A stretch of DNA of 19,445 bases, from assembly GCA_021785115.1 (NCBI GenBank), contig JAJYGO010000240.1:1-19445 (forward strand). Direction: 5' to 3'. The position numbers and the translations under genes are program-made. How positions within the stretch are numbered: the first letter of the stretch is position 1; the number at the start of each line of letters is the position of its first letter. Shown piece after piece: positions 7,244 through 13,294 of this stretch. This DNA is from Chloroflexota bacterium (GTDB taxonomy: Bacteria > Chloroflexota > Limnocylindria > Limnocylindrales > CSP1-4). The notes beneath the pieces were generated by a model. That model did no database searches, was not told the DNA's origin, and saw nothing but the letters and a program-made list of their open reading frames with translations.

Positions 7244-7249
7244 ATGGTA
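7244..7249 (-). promoter_or_regulatory. -10 element placed for a leaderless SirB1-like mRNA
   Basis: Minus strand TACCAT, followed by six bases and then the ATG at 7237. With the usual 6-7 base distance, transcription starts on or next to the A of the start codon. No Shine-Dalgarno-like sequence is present. Confidence 0.6.
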
Positions 7250-7311
7250 GGCGAGGCCACGGGAGTCTGCCACGCGCAGCGCCCTCCATCGGGATCGTTC
7301 CGCGAGCGTGC

Positions 7312-7317
7312 TAGCCT
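7312..7317 (+). promoter_or_regulatory. Putative -10 element of the 7360 gene
   Basis: TAGCCT in GTGCTAGCCTCG. The predicted leader is about 36 bases and contains GAGGAG at 7343-7348. It lies in the 122-base divergent gap shared with the SirB1-like gene. Confidence 0.4.
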
Positions 7318-7359
7318 CGCTGGCGCCCATCCCGAGCCGACCGAGGAGCCGCTTCGCCC

Positions 7360-7776
7360 ATGCTGAACCTGCGCGACCTTCCCGACCTGCCCGATCCCGG
7401 GATCCGGCCCCCTGTGGTCGCGGAGTCGGGCGACCCGTTCGCCGCGCTCCGGATCGTCCACCTCGCGGCGCGCATCCCCCGCGGTCGTCCGGTCCGGGTG
7501 CGCGACATCGTCGATGAGCTCAACGCCCGCTGGCTCGACTGGTCGTTCGACCGCCAGGTCGTCCTCGACGCGATCGTGCAACTGCAGGCCAACTGGATGG
7601 CCGACTACCGGACGGCGGATGGGATCCAGCTGGGGTCCGATGCCTACGGCGCCACCGTCACCATCGAGGACACGAGCCGCGTGGATCCCTGGATGGTCCT
7701 GCAGGTCCGCGCCCTCGCGGAGGTGTGCCACGAGCGGCTTCGCGAGTTCGCCCGCGGCGCGGGCGACGTGCCGTGA
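7360..7776 (+). CDS. Unknown 138-residue protein upstream of aminotransferase
   Basis: I do not recognise this family. The protein is soluble-looking, with no membrane span or signal peptide. Residues 1-22 are Pro/Leu/Asp-rich; about 28-95 has the helix-helix-strand rhythm of a small DNA-binding or dimerisation domain (FAALRIVHLAARIP, VRVRDIVDELNARW, FDRQVVLDAIVQLQANWM) followed by beta-like IQLGSDAYGATVTIED; 105-132 is an amphipathic helix. A winged-helix fold is possible but unproven. Promoter TAGCCT and GAGGAG at 7343-7348 support ATG 7360. Its stop precedes the aminotransferase start by 16 bases, so the two are very probably co-transcribed. Confidence 0.75.
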   Translation: MLNLRDLPDLPDPGIRPPVVAESGDPFAALRIVHLAARIPRGRPVRVRDIVDELNARWLDWSFDRQVVLDAIVQLQANWMADYRTADGIQLGSDAYGATVTIEDTSRVDPWMVLQVRALAEVCHERLREFARGAGDVP

Positions 7777-7792
7777 CGGGGAGGATGCCCTC

Positions 7793-8686
7793 ATGAACAC
7801 CGTGCCGCTCGAGAGCCACGTCTGGGTGGATGGGCGGCTCGTGGGGGCCGAGGCGCCGGTGCTCAGCGCGTACGATCGGGCGTTCCAGGTCGGTGACGGT
7901 GTCTTCGAGACGATCCGGGTCGTGGGGGGCCGCATCCTCGAGCTGCCGCTCCACGCCGAGCGGCTGCGGGCCTCGGCAACGGCGCTGGAGATCCCCCTGC
8001 CCGCCGATGTCGGGACCACGCTGCGCGACGCGATCGGCGGGCTGCTCGCAGCCGATGGGCTCGACGCGCCCGGGCTGCAGGTCTCCGTGCGCGCGACCTT
8101 GAGCCGCGGCCCGGTGTGGAGCCGCAACCTGCTGCCACCGGCCGACGTGCGGCCCGTGCTCGTGGTGCAGGCCTGGCCGGTGGCTCCGCCCGAGCCGGAG
8201 CTGCTCGCCCGCGGACTGCATCTCGCGATCTCCGCGGTCCGCCGCGATCCTTCCAGCCCGCTCGCGGCGGTGAAGACGACGAGCCGGGCGGAGTTCGTCT
8301 TCGCCCGCCTGGAGGCACGCCGGCGGGGGGCCGACGACGCCCTCTTCCTCACGCTCGACGGCCACCTGGCGGAGGCCACCTCGGCGTCGCTCTTCCTGGT
8401 CGTGGGGCACGTGCTGGCGACGCCCGCGCTCGAGTGCGGCGTGCTGGCCGGCACCACGCGCCAGTGGCTCCTGCGCTGGGCCGGCGCGGTGGGGCTGAGC
8501 GCGCGCGAGGACTGGCTGACGCCGGACGACCTGTACCGGGCGGACGAGGCGTTCCTGGCCAGTTCGGTGGCCGGCGTGCTCCCTGTCACGCGCGTGGACG
8601 GCCGGCCGATCGGCGATGGTCGCCCCGGCGCCCGCACGCTGCGTGCCCGCGCCGACCGCGAGGCGTACGCGAAGGACGAAGCGTAG
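7793..8686 (+). CDS. Class IV PLP aminotransferase / aminodeoxychorismate lyase-like
   Basis: A 297-residue fold-type IV PLP enzyme, a group that includes branched-chain aminotransferase, D-amino-acid aminotransferase and 4-amino-4-deoxychorismate lyase. Visible motifs are AYDRAFQVGDGVFETIR (26-42), the PLP lysine K161 in AVKTTSRAEFV, the cofactor-side E194 in HLAEATSASLFLV, and GVLAGTTRQWLL (216-227). ATG 7793 has GGGGAGG at 7778-7784; the longer upstream frame overlaps the 7360 gene and is rejected. The start is ATGA, with an out-of-frame 7-codon ORF (7773-7796) joining the previous stop to it. No neighbouring folate or branched-chain amino acid gene narrows the substrate, so the family is firm and the reaction open. 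Confidence 0.9.
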   Translation: MNTVPLESHVWVDGRLVGAEAPVLSAYDRAFQVGDGVFETIRVVGGRILELPLHAERLRASATALEIPLPADVGTTLRDAIGGLLAADGLDAPGLQVSVRATLSRGPVWSRNLLPPADVRPVLVVQAWPVAPPEPELLARGLHLAISAVRRDPSSPLAAVKTTSRAEFVFARLEARRRGADDALFLTLDGHLAEATSASLFLVVGHVLATPALECGVLAGTTRQWLLRWAGAVGLSAREDWLTPDDLYRADEAFLASSVAGVLPVTRVDGRPIGDGRPGARTLRARADREAYAKDEA

Positions 8687-8694
8687 GCACGGGG

Positions 8695-8791
8695 GCTGGG
8701 CGGCGGCCCCGCCTCGTGCCCGGATCCTCGCCGCACGCCGGACGATTCCGCCGCTGGGCGGCGGCCCCGCCTCGTGCCCGGATCCCCGCCG
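8695..8791 (+). repeat. 39-base direct repeat after the aminotransferase stop
   Basis: Copies at 8695-8733 and 8753-8791 begin GCTGGGCGGCGG and differ at one base; the spacing is 58. The first begins 9 bases after the TAG. Part of the second makes the stem CCGCCG-CTGGG-CGGCGG (8748-8764), so the pair could act as transcription terminators before the dienelactone hydrolase gene. Confidence 0.9.
8748..8764 (+). terminator. GC hairpin after the aminotransferase gene
   Basis: CCGCCG-CTGGG-CGGCGG is a perfect 6-base stem with a 5-base loop. There is no T-run. It sits between the aminotransferase stop and the promoter-like CATCCT of the next gene, which fits a transcript boundary. Confidence 0.3.
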
Positions 8792-8843
8792 ATGCCGCCC
8801 CGGGCTGCCGGCCCCGCCGCGAGCCCGTCGCCGCGACCCGTGG

Positions 8844-8849
8844 CATCCT
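8844..8849 (+). promoter_or_regulatory. Possible weak -10 element, leaderless position, of the hydrolase gene
   Basis: CATCCT stands exactly 6 bases before ATG 8856, the same geometry as the TACCAT of the SirB1-like gene, but with C for the first T of TAnnnT. No ribosome site precedes this ATG. Confidence 0.3.
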
Positions 8850-8855
8850 CCCCGC

Positions 8856-9656
8856 ATGTGCCACGACGCAGACTCCCGTCCCCCGGAACTCCCCTCCGAT
8901 CTGCGCCCCGCGCCCATCGCCGGCGGCGCCATCGAGACGCACGACCTCGTCCTGACCGCCGCTGACGGCAACCGGTTCCGGGCCTTCGAGGCCCGGGCTG
9001 CCGGCACGCCCGCCGGAGGCCTGGTGATCTTCCCCGACTGGCGCGGGCTCGGACACTTCTACGAGGAGCTCGCGATGCGCTTCGCGGAGGCCGGCTACGA
9101 CGCCATCGCCTTCGACTACTTCGGCCGCACGGCGGGGACCGCGCCGCACCCCGACGACTTCGACCAGATGCCCCACATCGCGCAGTCCACGCCCGCCAAC
9201 GTGGCGCTGGACGCCGCCGCGGCCGCGGATCGGCTGCGGGCGGGAGACCGGGTCGGCGGGGTCGCGGTCGCCGGCTTCTGCTTCGGCGGGCGCAACGCCC
9301 TGCTGCAGGGACTGCCGGACTCGAGCGTGCAGCCCGCCGCCATCGTCTCCTTCTACGGGCAGCTGGGCCCGGATCGCTCGGGCCACGGCGGGCCACTCTC
9401 CGTCGCGGATCGGTTCACGCGGCCGGTCCTGGGGCACTACGGCGGCGCCGACGAGGGGATCCCGCTCGACCAGGTCCGCGAGCTGGACCGAACGCTGGCG
9501 GCCCGCGGCATGCCCCACGAGATCCACGTGTATCCCCGGGCGACGCACTCCTTCTTCGACCGGCGCCGTGACGAGTTCGCCGAGGAGGCGGACCTGGCGT
9601 GGCACCGCACCATCACGTTCCTGGGCCGTGCCCTCGGGCCGGCCACCGGATCCTGA
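8856..9656 (+). CDS. Dienelactone hydrolase family protein
   Basis: A 266-residue alpha/beta hydrolase of the dienelactone hydrolase family, probably cytoplasmic. The family's Cys-Asp-His triad is visible: C142 in the nucleophile elbow AVAGFCFGGRNAL, D199 in GHYGGADEGIPL and H231 in YPRATHSFFD. The N-terminal strand GGLVIFPDWRG (54-64) and the segment YDAIAFDYFGR (81-91) are also typical. In known members the enzyme opens lactone rings in aromatic degradation, but no catabolic gene is nearby, so substrate is open. ATG 8856 is supported by domain start and by CATCCT six bases upstream; the region before it holds direct repeats. The DUF885 gene follows closely on the same strand. Confidence 0.9.
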   Translation: MCHDADSRPPELPSDLRPAPIAGGAIETHDLVLTAADGNRFRAFEARAAGTPAGGLVIFPDWRGLGHFYEELAMRFAEAGYDAIAFDYFGRTAGTAPHPDDFDQMPHIAQSTPANVALDAAAAADRLRAGDRVGGVAVAGFCFGGRNALLQGLPDSSVQPAAIVSFYGQLGPDRSGHGGPLSVADRFTRPVLGHYGGADEGIPLDQVRELDRTLAARGMPHEIHVYPRATHSFFDRRRDEFAEEADLAWHRTITFLGRALGPATGS

Positions 9657-9732
9657 GGACGTGAGCGGCACGCGCATGCGCGCGGGCGGATCCGCACGCG
9701 CGCTGATCCCGGCGGTGGGCGGAGAGCGGACG

Positions 9733-10953
9733 GTGCCGGCCCCTGACCCGGTCGCGCGCGACTACCTGCTCCTGGCCCTCCGCCTGGACCAGCACGTGCC
9801 CGGCCTGGTGGACGGCTACTACGGCCCGCGCGACCTCAAGGCACGGGTCGACATGGAGAACCTGCGGCCCCCCGCGCGGCTCGCGGATGAGGCCGCTGCG
9901 CTCCGGGAGCGGGTCGCCGCGGAGGTGGACGAGCCGGATCGCCGTCGATGGCTCGACCGCCAGCTGGTCGCGCTCCAGGCGGTGGCGTCCCGCCGGGCCG
10001 GGAACGAGATCGCCTACGTCGACGAGGTCGAACGGTGCTTCGACGCGGCGCCCGCCCGGATGCCTGCGACTGCGTACGCAGAGGTGCGGCGCGACCTCGA
10101 CCGGCTGCTGCCGGGCGGTGGTGATCTCGCGGCCCGGGTGGAGGCGTGGGATGCGGGCCTCGCCATCCCGGCCGACCGCGTGCGCGGAGCGGTCGACGCG
10201 ATCCTCCCCGGGATCCGGGAGGCGTCGATGGCTGCCTTCGGCGCGCCGGAGGGCGAAGCGCTCCGGGTCGGGCTCGTCACCGGCCAGCCCTGGAGCGGCT
10301 ACAACTGGTACGACGGCGGGCTGCGCTCCCGGGTCGACCTGAACACCGACCTGCCGATCCGGCCGGCCGCCCTCCTCGACACGCTCTGTCACGAGACCTA
10401 CCCGGGGCACCACCTGGAGCACGCCTGGAAGGAGCGCCGCCTCGTGGAGGGGCTCGGCCGCGTCGAGGCCACCGTCCTGCTGATCGACACGCCGGAGTGC
10501 TACGTGAGCGAGGGGCTCGCCCAGCTCGGCCGATCGCTGGTGCTCGACGAGACCGCGCGCCGCGACCTGGTCCGGACCGTCTGCCGGGTCGCCGGGCTGC
10601 CTGCGTCCGACGACGACGTGGCGCGCCAGCTGGCCGTTTCGGACGCACAGCGGCGACTGCGCGGCGCCGACGGCGATGCGGCCCTCATGCTGCACGCGGA
10701 GGGACGGCCGAAGGCCGAGGTGCTCGGGTTCCTCCAGGAGGAGGCACTGCTCGGGACCCCGCGGGCGGAGCAGCGGCTCCGCTTCGTGGAGCATCCGCTG
10801 TGGCGGACCTACGTCTTCAGCTACGCGGGCGGCGAGGCGCTGCTCGGCGCGTGGTGCGCGGCCCCGGGCTCCGAGCCCGGGGCGCGCGGGCGGTTCCTCC
10901 GGCTCCTGACCGAGCAGCTGACGCCATCCGGGATCGCGGACGAGCTGCGGTAG
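9733..10953 (+). CDS. DUF885-type putative metallopeptidase, short actinobacterial-like form
   Basis: A protein of about 406 residues related to DUF885, a family of gluzincin-like putative peptidases. The metal site is visible as LCHETYPGHHLEHAWKE, with H220, E221, H226 and H227, and a likely third ligand E260 in CYVSEGLAQLG. Conserved surrounding text includes LVDGYYGPRDL (25-35), VDEVERCFD (96-104), QPWSGYNWYDGGLRSR (185-200). Typical DUF885 proteins are about 550-600 residues; this matches a shorter form I recall from actinobacteria. No signal peptide is seen, so it is probably cytoplasmic. Start is uncertain: GTG 9733 has GGAG 8 bases upstream and puts the conserved ARDYLLLALRLD near the N-terminus, whereas GTG 9661 and ATG 9676 lack ribosome sites. 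Likely co-transcribed with the hydrolase. Confidence 0.82.
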   Translation: MPAPDPVARDYLLLALRLDQHVPGLVDGYYGPRDLKARVDMENLRPPARLADEAAALRERVAAEVDEPDRRRWLDRQLVALQAVASRRAGNEIAYVDEVERCFDAAPARMPATAYAEVRRDLDRLLPGGGDLAARVEAWDAGLAIPADRVRGAVDAILPGIREASMAAFGAPEGEALRVGLVTGQPWSGYNWYDGGLRSRVDLNTDLPIRPAALLDTLCHETYPGHHLEHAWKERRLVEGLGRVEATVLLIDTPECYVSEGLAQLGRSLVLDETARRDLVRTVCRVAGLPASDDDVARQLAVSDAQRRLRGADGDAALMLHAEGRPKAEVLGFLQEEALLGTPRAEQRLRFVEHPLWRTYVFSYAGGEALLGAWCAAPGSEPGARGRFLRLLTEQLTPSGIADELR

Positions 10954-11025
10954 GGAGGCCGGGCCCGGCGTGGGGGCGCGCGGTCCCGCTGTTCATCGCC
11001 GCCGCGGGCCCGCCGTTCGAGACGC

Positions 11026-11031
11026 TACACT
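11026..11031 (+). promoter_or_regulatory. -10 element placed for a leaderless mRNA of the 11039 gene
   Basis: TACACT in GACGCTACACTTCG, followed by seven bases and then ATG 11039. The expected transcription start is within a base or so of the start codon, and there is no ribosome site. Confidence 0.6.
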
Positions 11032-11038
11032 TCGCCCC

Positions 11039-11527
11039 ATGCCATCCCCCACGCCCGAGCTCGCGACCCCGACCTTCGCCCGTGCCCCGGCGGCCGCGGC
11101 GCGACTGCGGGAGGAGCGACGCCGCCTCGCGGCTGACGCCCTCCGGGCCGCGATCGCCCGGGACCCCGGGCTGGAGATGCGCCACGACGCCGAGCAGATG
11201 CGCGCCTTCCTGCGGGACTGCGAGCGGCACGTCCTGCAGCTCGCCTTCGCGCTGGAGCGAGGCACGCTCACGCCGGTCACCGAGTACGTGGAGATGCTGG
11301 TGCCCGTCTTCCGGCGCCGCCGCGTGCCCCTCGAGGATTTCGCATGCATGCTGCTCGGCACGCTCGACGCGGCACGCGCCGAGCTCCCGCCGGCCGACGG
11401 CGACACCGCTGCGCAGGTGATCGAGGCCGGCCTGTCGCAGCTGGAGCGGCCCCGCCACCTTGCCGGTGACCGGTCGCGCAACCCCATCCTCCAGTTCCTC
11501 TGGAAGGGTGCCGGCATCCTGGACTAG
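11039..11527 (+). CDS. Unknown 162-residue helical protein paired with DUF433
   Basis: Not recognised. The protein looks soluble and almost entirely alpha-helical after an Ala/Pro-rich N-terminus of about 20 residues. Residues about 50-115 (MRHDAEQMRAFLRDCERHVL, then FALERGTLTPVTEYVEMLVP, then VPLEDFACMLLGTLDAA) look like a four-helix bundle, faintly like RsbR/RsbU-type N-terminal domains, but I would not call it. The C-terminal LQFLWKGAGILD is hydrophobic. ATG 11039 is chosen over an upstream ATG at 10970 because a TACACT -10 sits seven bases before it. It ends with TAG only 9 bases before the DUF433 gene, so the two form a transcription unit. Confidence 0.75.
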   Translation: MPSPTPELATPTFARAPAAAARLREERRRLAADALRAAIARDPGLEMRHDAEQMRAFLRDCERHVLQLAFALERGTLTPVTEYVEMLVPVFRRRRVPLEDFACMLLGTLDAARAELPPADGDTAAQVIEAGLSQLERPRHLAGDRSRNPILQFLWKGAGILD

Positions 11528-11536
11528 GGGACGATC

Positions 11537-11869
11537 GTGACGATCAAGTGGGTGCAGGTGGACCCGCTCATCATGAACGGCGAGCCGTTCTGCCATGCAA
11601 CCCGGCTCACCGTGCGGAACCTGCTCGAGATGCGTGCCGCCGGCCTGGCGCCGGACCGGATGATCAGTGAGCACCCCGAGCTGCGGACCGTGGGCATCGC
11701 CGAAGCCTTCCGCTACGCAGCCGAGCATCGCGACCGCTACCGGGAGTTCTTCGGGGCTGACGGATCGCTGCGCGGACCCGGGTTCGGGTCGGCCGCAGCC
11801 GCCCGGCTCCCCGAGCACCTGCGGGAACTGGTCGGGATCGTGACGGATCGCCCGCAGCCGGTCGCCTGA
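11537..11869 (+). CDS. DUF433 domain protein
   Basis: A 110-residue protein with a DUF433 domain at about 8-65: VDPLIMNGEPFCHATRLTVR then LLEMRAAGLAPDRMISEHPELRT is the usual pattern 'dp.i..G.p...gtR..V...l....G.....i...yP.L'. DUF433 proteins are commonly encoded next to a PIN-like DUF5615 protein and are thought of as antitoxins; no DUF5615 gene is present here and the partner is instead the unknown helical protein upstream. GTG 11537 has GGGGAC 4-7 bases upstream and overlaps a TGA (GTGA). The C-terminal ~45 residues fall outside the domain. Four 20-base tandem repeats begin over the last codons and stop. Confidence 0.85.
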   Translation: MTIKWVQVDPLIMNGEPFCHATRLTVRNLLEMRAAGLAPDRMISEHPELRTVGIAEAFRYAAEHRDRYREFFGADGSLRGPGFGSAAAARLPEHLRELVGIVTDRPQPVA

Positions 11870-11932
11870 CGTCGCAGCCGGTCGGCTGACGTCCCGGCCG
11901 GTCGGCTGGCGTCGCAGCCCGCTCGGCTGAAC
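11853..11932 (+). repeat. Four 20-base tandem repeats over the DUF433 stop codon
   Basis: Units at 11853-11872, 11873-11892, 11893-11912 and 11913-11932 follow CGCAGCCGGTCGGCTGACGT, with 1 to several differences each. The first contains the real TGA of the DUF433 gene. Because 20 is not a multiple of three, the array cannot encode an in-frame peptide repeat. Confidence 0.92.
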
Positions 11933-11998
11933 GCGCCGGGCTTCGTCCCGGTGGCGCGGCTTTCCGACCAGATCAGTCGGAATTCCGCGCGACGGTGC

Positions 11999-12004
11999 TA
12001 GGAT
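11999..12004 (+). promoter_or_regulatory. Putative -10 element of the MIP18-pduO-MFS run
   Basis: TAGGAT in GGTGCTAGGATGGG. Predicted leader to the ATG at 12068 is about 57 bases. It includes a possible 17-codon ORF (12018-12071) whose TGA overlaps the MIP18 start as ATGA, and GAGGA at 12050-12054. Confidence 0.45.
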
Positions 12005-12067
12005 GGGCGCACAGCACATGGCCGCGCCGCGTCCGCGGCACCGGCCCACGAGGAACCCGACCCGACC

Positions 12068-12457
12068 ATGACCGAGACCACCCCCAACGCCTCGCCCGAC
12101 GTGTCCGGCGCGCAGGCCGCCTTCTCCGCCGATGCCTCCGCCGCCACCCCGACGCCACTGCCCACCGGGTTCGACGCCCAGCGGCGCGCGACCGAGCTCG
12201 CCATCCTGGATTCGCTCCGGCAGGTCGTCGATCCCGAGATCGGGATGAACGTGGTCGAGCTGGCGCTCATCAAGCAGATCATCCTCGGGCCCGATCACAC
12301 CGAGGTCAGGATGATCCTCACCACCCCCTTCTGCCCGTACGCCGGCGCCATGATCCAGCAAGTCAAGGAGGCGACGGAGGAGGTCGTGGGGCACGACGTC
12401 AAGATCACCCTGCTCGCGGAGCGCTGGGACCCGCGCGATGCGGGTCTCACGTGGTGA
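12068..12457 (+). CDS. MIP18/SufT-like iron-sulfur cluster assembly factor (DUF59)
   Basis: A 129-residue cytoplasmic protein of the MIP18 (DUF59) family, relatives of which (SufT, PaaD, eukaryotic MIP18) help mature Fe-S proteins. After a Ser/Thr/Ala-rich head of about 37 residues the domain shows DPEIGMNVVELALI (canonically DPEI..n..dLGL) and TTPFCPYAGAMIQQVKEA, where the cysteine of the hyper-reactive TxxxCP region is kept. The C-terminus LLAERWDPRDAGLTW also fits. KamA in this window is an Fe-S enzyme, but no suf or isc gene is near, so no client is implied. The start ATGA overlaps the TGA of a short upstream ORF. A 25-base gap separates it from pduO. Confidence 0.88.
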   Translation: MTETTPNASPDVSGAQAAFSADASAATPTPLPTGFDAQRRATELAILDSLRQVVDPEIGMNVVELALIKQIILGPDHTEVRMILTTPFCPYAGAMIQQVKEATEEVVGHDVKITLLAERWDPRDAGLTW

Positions 12458-12482
12458 GCAGCCAGCAGCGGGCGGGCGACGC

Positions 12483-13148
12483 GTGACGGAGCGCAGGCCG
12501 GGCATCCGCGACAGCGCCGTGGCCACCGGTCGCGGCGATGACGGCACCACCGGGCTGCTCTTCGGGGGCGAGCGGGTCGCCAAGGACGACCCGCGCACCG
12601 AGGCCTACGGGTCGGTCGATGAGGCGGTCGCCGCGCTCGGGCTGGCCCGCGCCGAGCTGGCGATGAAGGACCAGTACGGTGTGCTGACCCCCGCGCTGGC
12701 CACGATCGGCGAGCTGATCCTCCGCTTCCAGCGCGAGCTCTTCGTGGTCGGCGCCGAGCTTGCTGCGAACCCTGGTGCCCGCGATCGCCTGCAGGACGGG
12801 GTGAGCCGGGTCACCGAATCGATGGTCAGCGGCGTCGAGCTCGCCCTGGCCGACCTGGAGTCGCGGGTCGCCATGCCGGCCGAGTTCGTCGTGCCCGGGG
12901 AGAGCCGCGTCTCCGCCTCGATCGAGCTGGCGCGGACCATCGTCCGCCGCGCGGAGCGACGCGTCGTCGCCCTCCAGCGCCAGGGACTCTCCGGGGAGTG
13001 GACCCTCCCGTACCTCAACCGGCTGGCCGACTACCTGTGGGTCCTGGCGCGAGCCGCCGAGGCCGCCGAATCGCGGGACGCGCGTCCCGCCCGGCCGGGC
13101 GCCCGGGCTCGCCGGGGCACGCGCGGGGGGGCCGCCGGTCCCGCGTGA
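12483..13148 (+). CDS. PduO-type corrinoid adenosyltransferase
   Basis: ATP:co(I)rrinoid adenosyltransferase, making adenosylcobalamin; 221 residues, of which about 190 form the usual domain. Motifs: TGRGDDGTTGLL (15-26, the ATP-binding segment), AYGSVDEAVAALG (41-53), FVVPGESRVSASIELARTIV (135-154) running into RRAERRV, and YLNRLADYLWVLAR (177-190). Residues after about 195 are a low-complexity Arg/Gly/Pro tail. GTG 12483 is chosen because MTERRPGIRDSAVATGRGDD fits the family start; ribosome site is poor, and its GTGA overlaps the stop of a 10-codon ORF that itself begins on the MIP18 stop, suggesting coupled translation. No B12-dependent enzyme or cobalamin riboswitch is in the window. Confidence 0.9.
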   Translation: MTERRPGIRDSAVATGRGDDGTTGLLFGGERVAKDDPRTEAYGSVDEAVAALGLARAELAMKDQYGVLTPALATIGELILRFQRELFVVGAELAANPGARDRLQDGVSRVTESMVSGVELALADLESRVAMPAEFVVPGESRVSASIELARTIVRRAERRVVALQRQGLSGEWTLPYLNRLADYLWVLARAAEAAESRDARPARPGARARRGTRGGAAGPA

Positions 13149-13252
13149 TCGCCCCTCGACGCGCGATCGCCCGCCCCCGCGCGATCGCCGCGCGGCACGT
13201 GATCGCCCGCCCCCGGGTGGTCGCCGCGCGCCATGCGATCCCCCGGCTCGGT
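13145..13252 (+). repeat. Six 18-base tandem repeats between pduO and the MFS gene
   Basis: Units start at 13145, 13163, 13181, 13199, 13217 and 13235. Types alternate, GCGATCGCCCGCCCCCGC and then GCGATCGCCGCGCGGCAC, so the higher-order period is 36 bases. The outer two units are the most diverged. The array starts on the pduO stop codon. Confidence 0.95.
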
Positions 13253-13294
13253 GTGGCAGACCGGGCGCGCGCGACCCTCCGGGGCGCTGCGTGA
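13145..13294 (+). CDS. Possible 49-residue Arg/Ala-rich hexapeptide-repeat protein
   Basis: A small frame of 49 codons joins pduO to the MFS gene. Its GTG overlaps the pduO stop (GTGA at 13145-13148) and its TGA overlaps the MFS start (GTGA at 13291-13294). The first 36 codons are six tandem 18-base units, encoding hexapeptides of the form [AV][IV]A followed by RPR or ARH, for example AIARPR and VVAARH. The peptide is very basic, with no cysteine and no acidic residue until the last 15 codons. Comparing the two 36-base super-units, the six base changes are three synonymous and three conservative (Ala to Val twice, Ile to Val). It may be a real nucleic-acid- or membrane-binding peptide, a coupling device, or a chance frame in GC-rich repeats. 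Confidence 0.4.
   Translation: MIAPRRAIARPRAIAARHVIARPRVVAARHAIPRLGVADRARATLRGAA

Noticed and set aside
12438..13294. Cobalamin riboswitch or B12-dependent enzyme linked to pduO
   Set aside because: No B12-box-like conserved core was seen upstream of MIP18 or pduO, and no neighbour is a known B12 enzyme.
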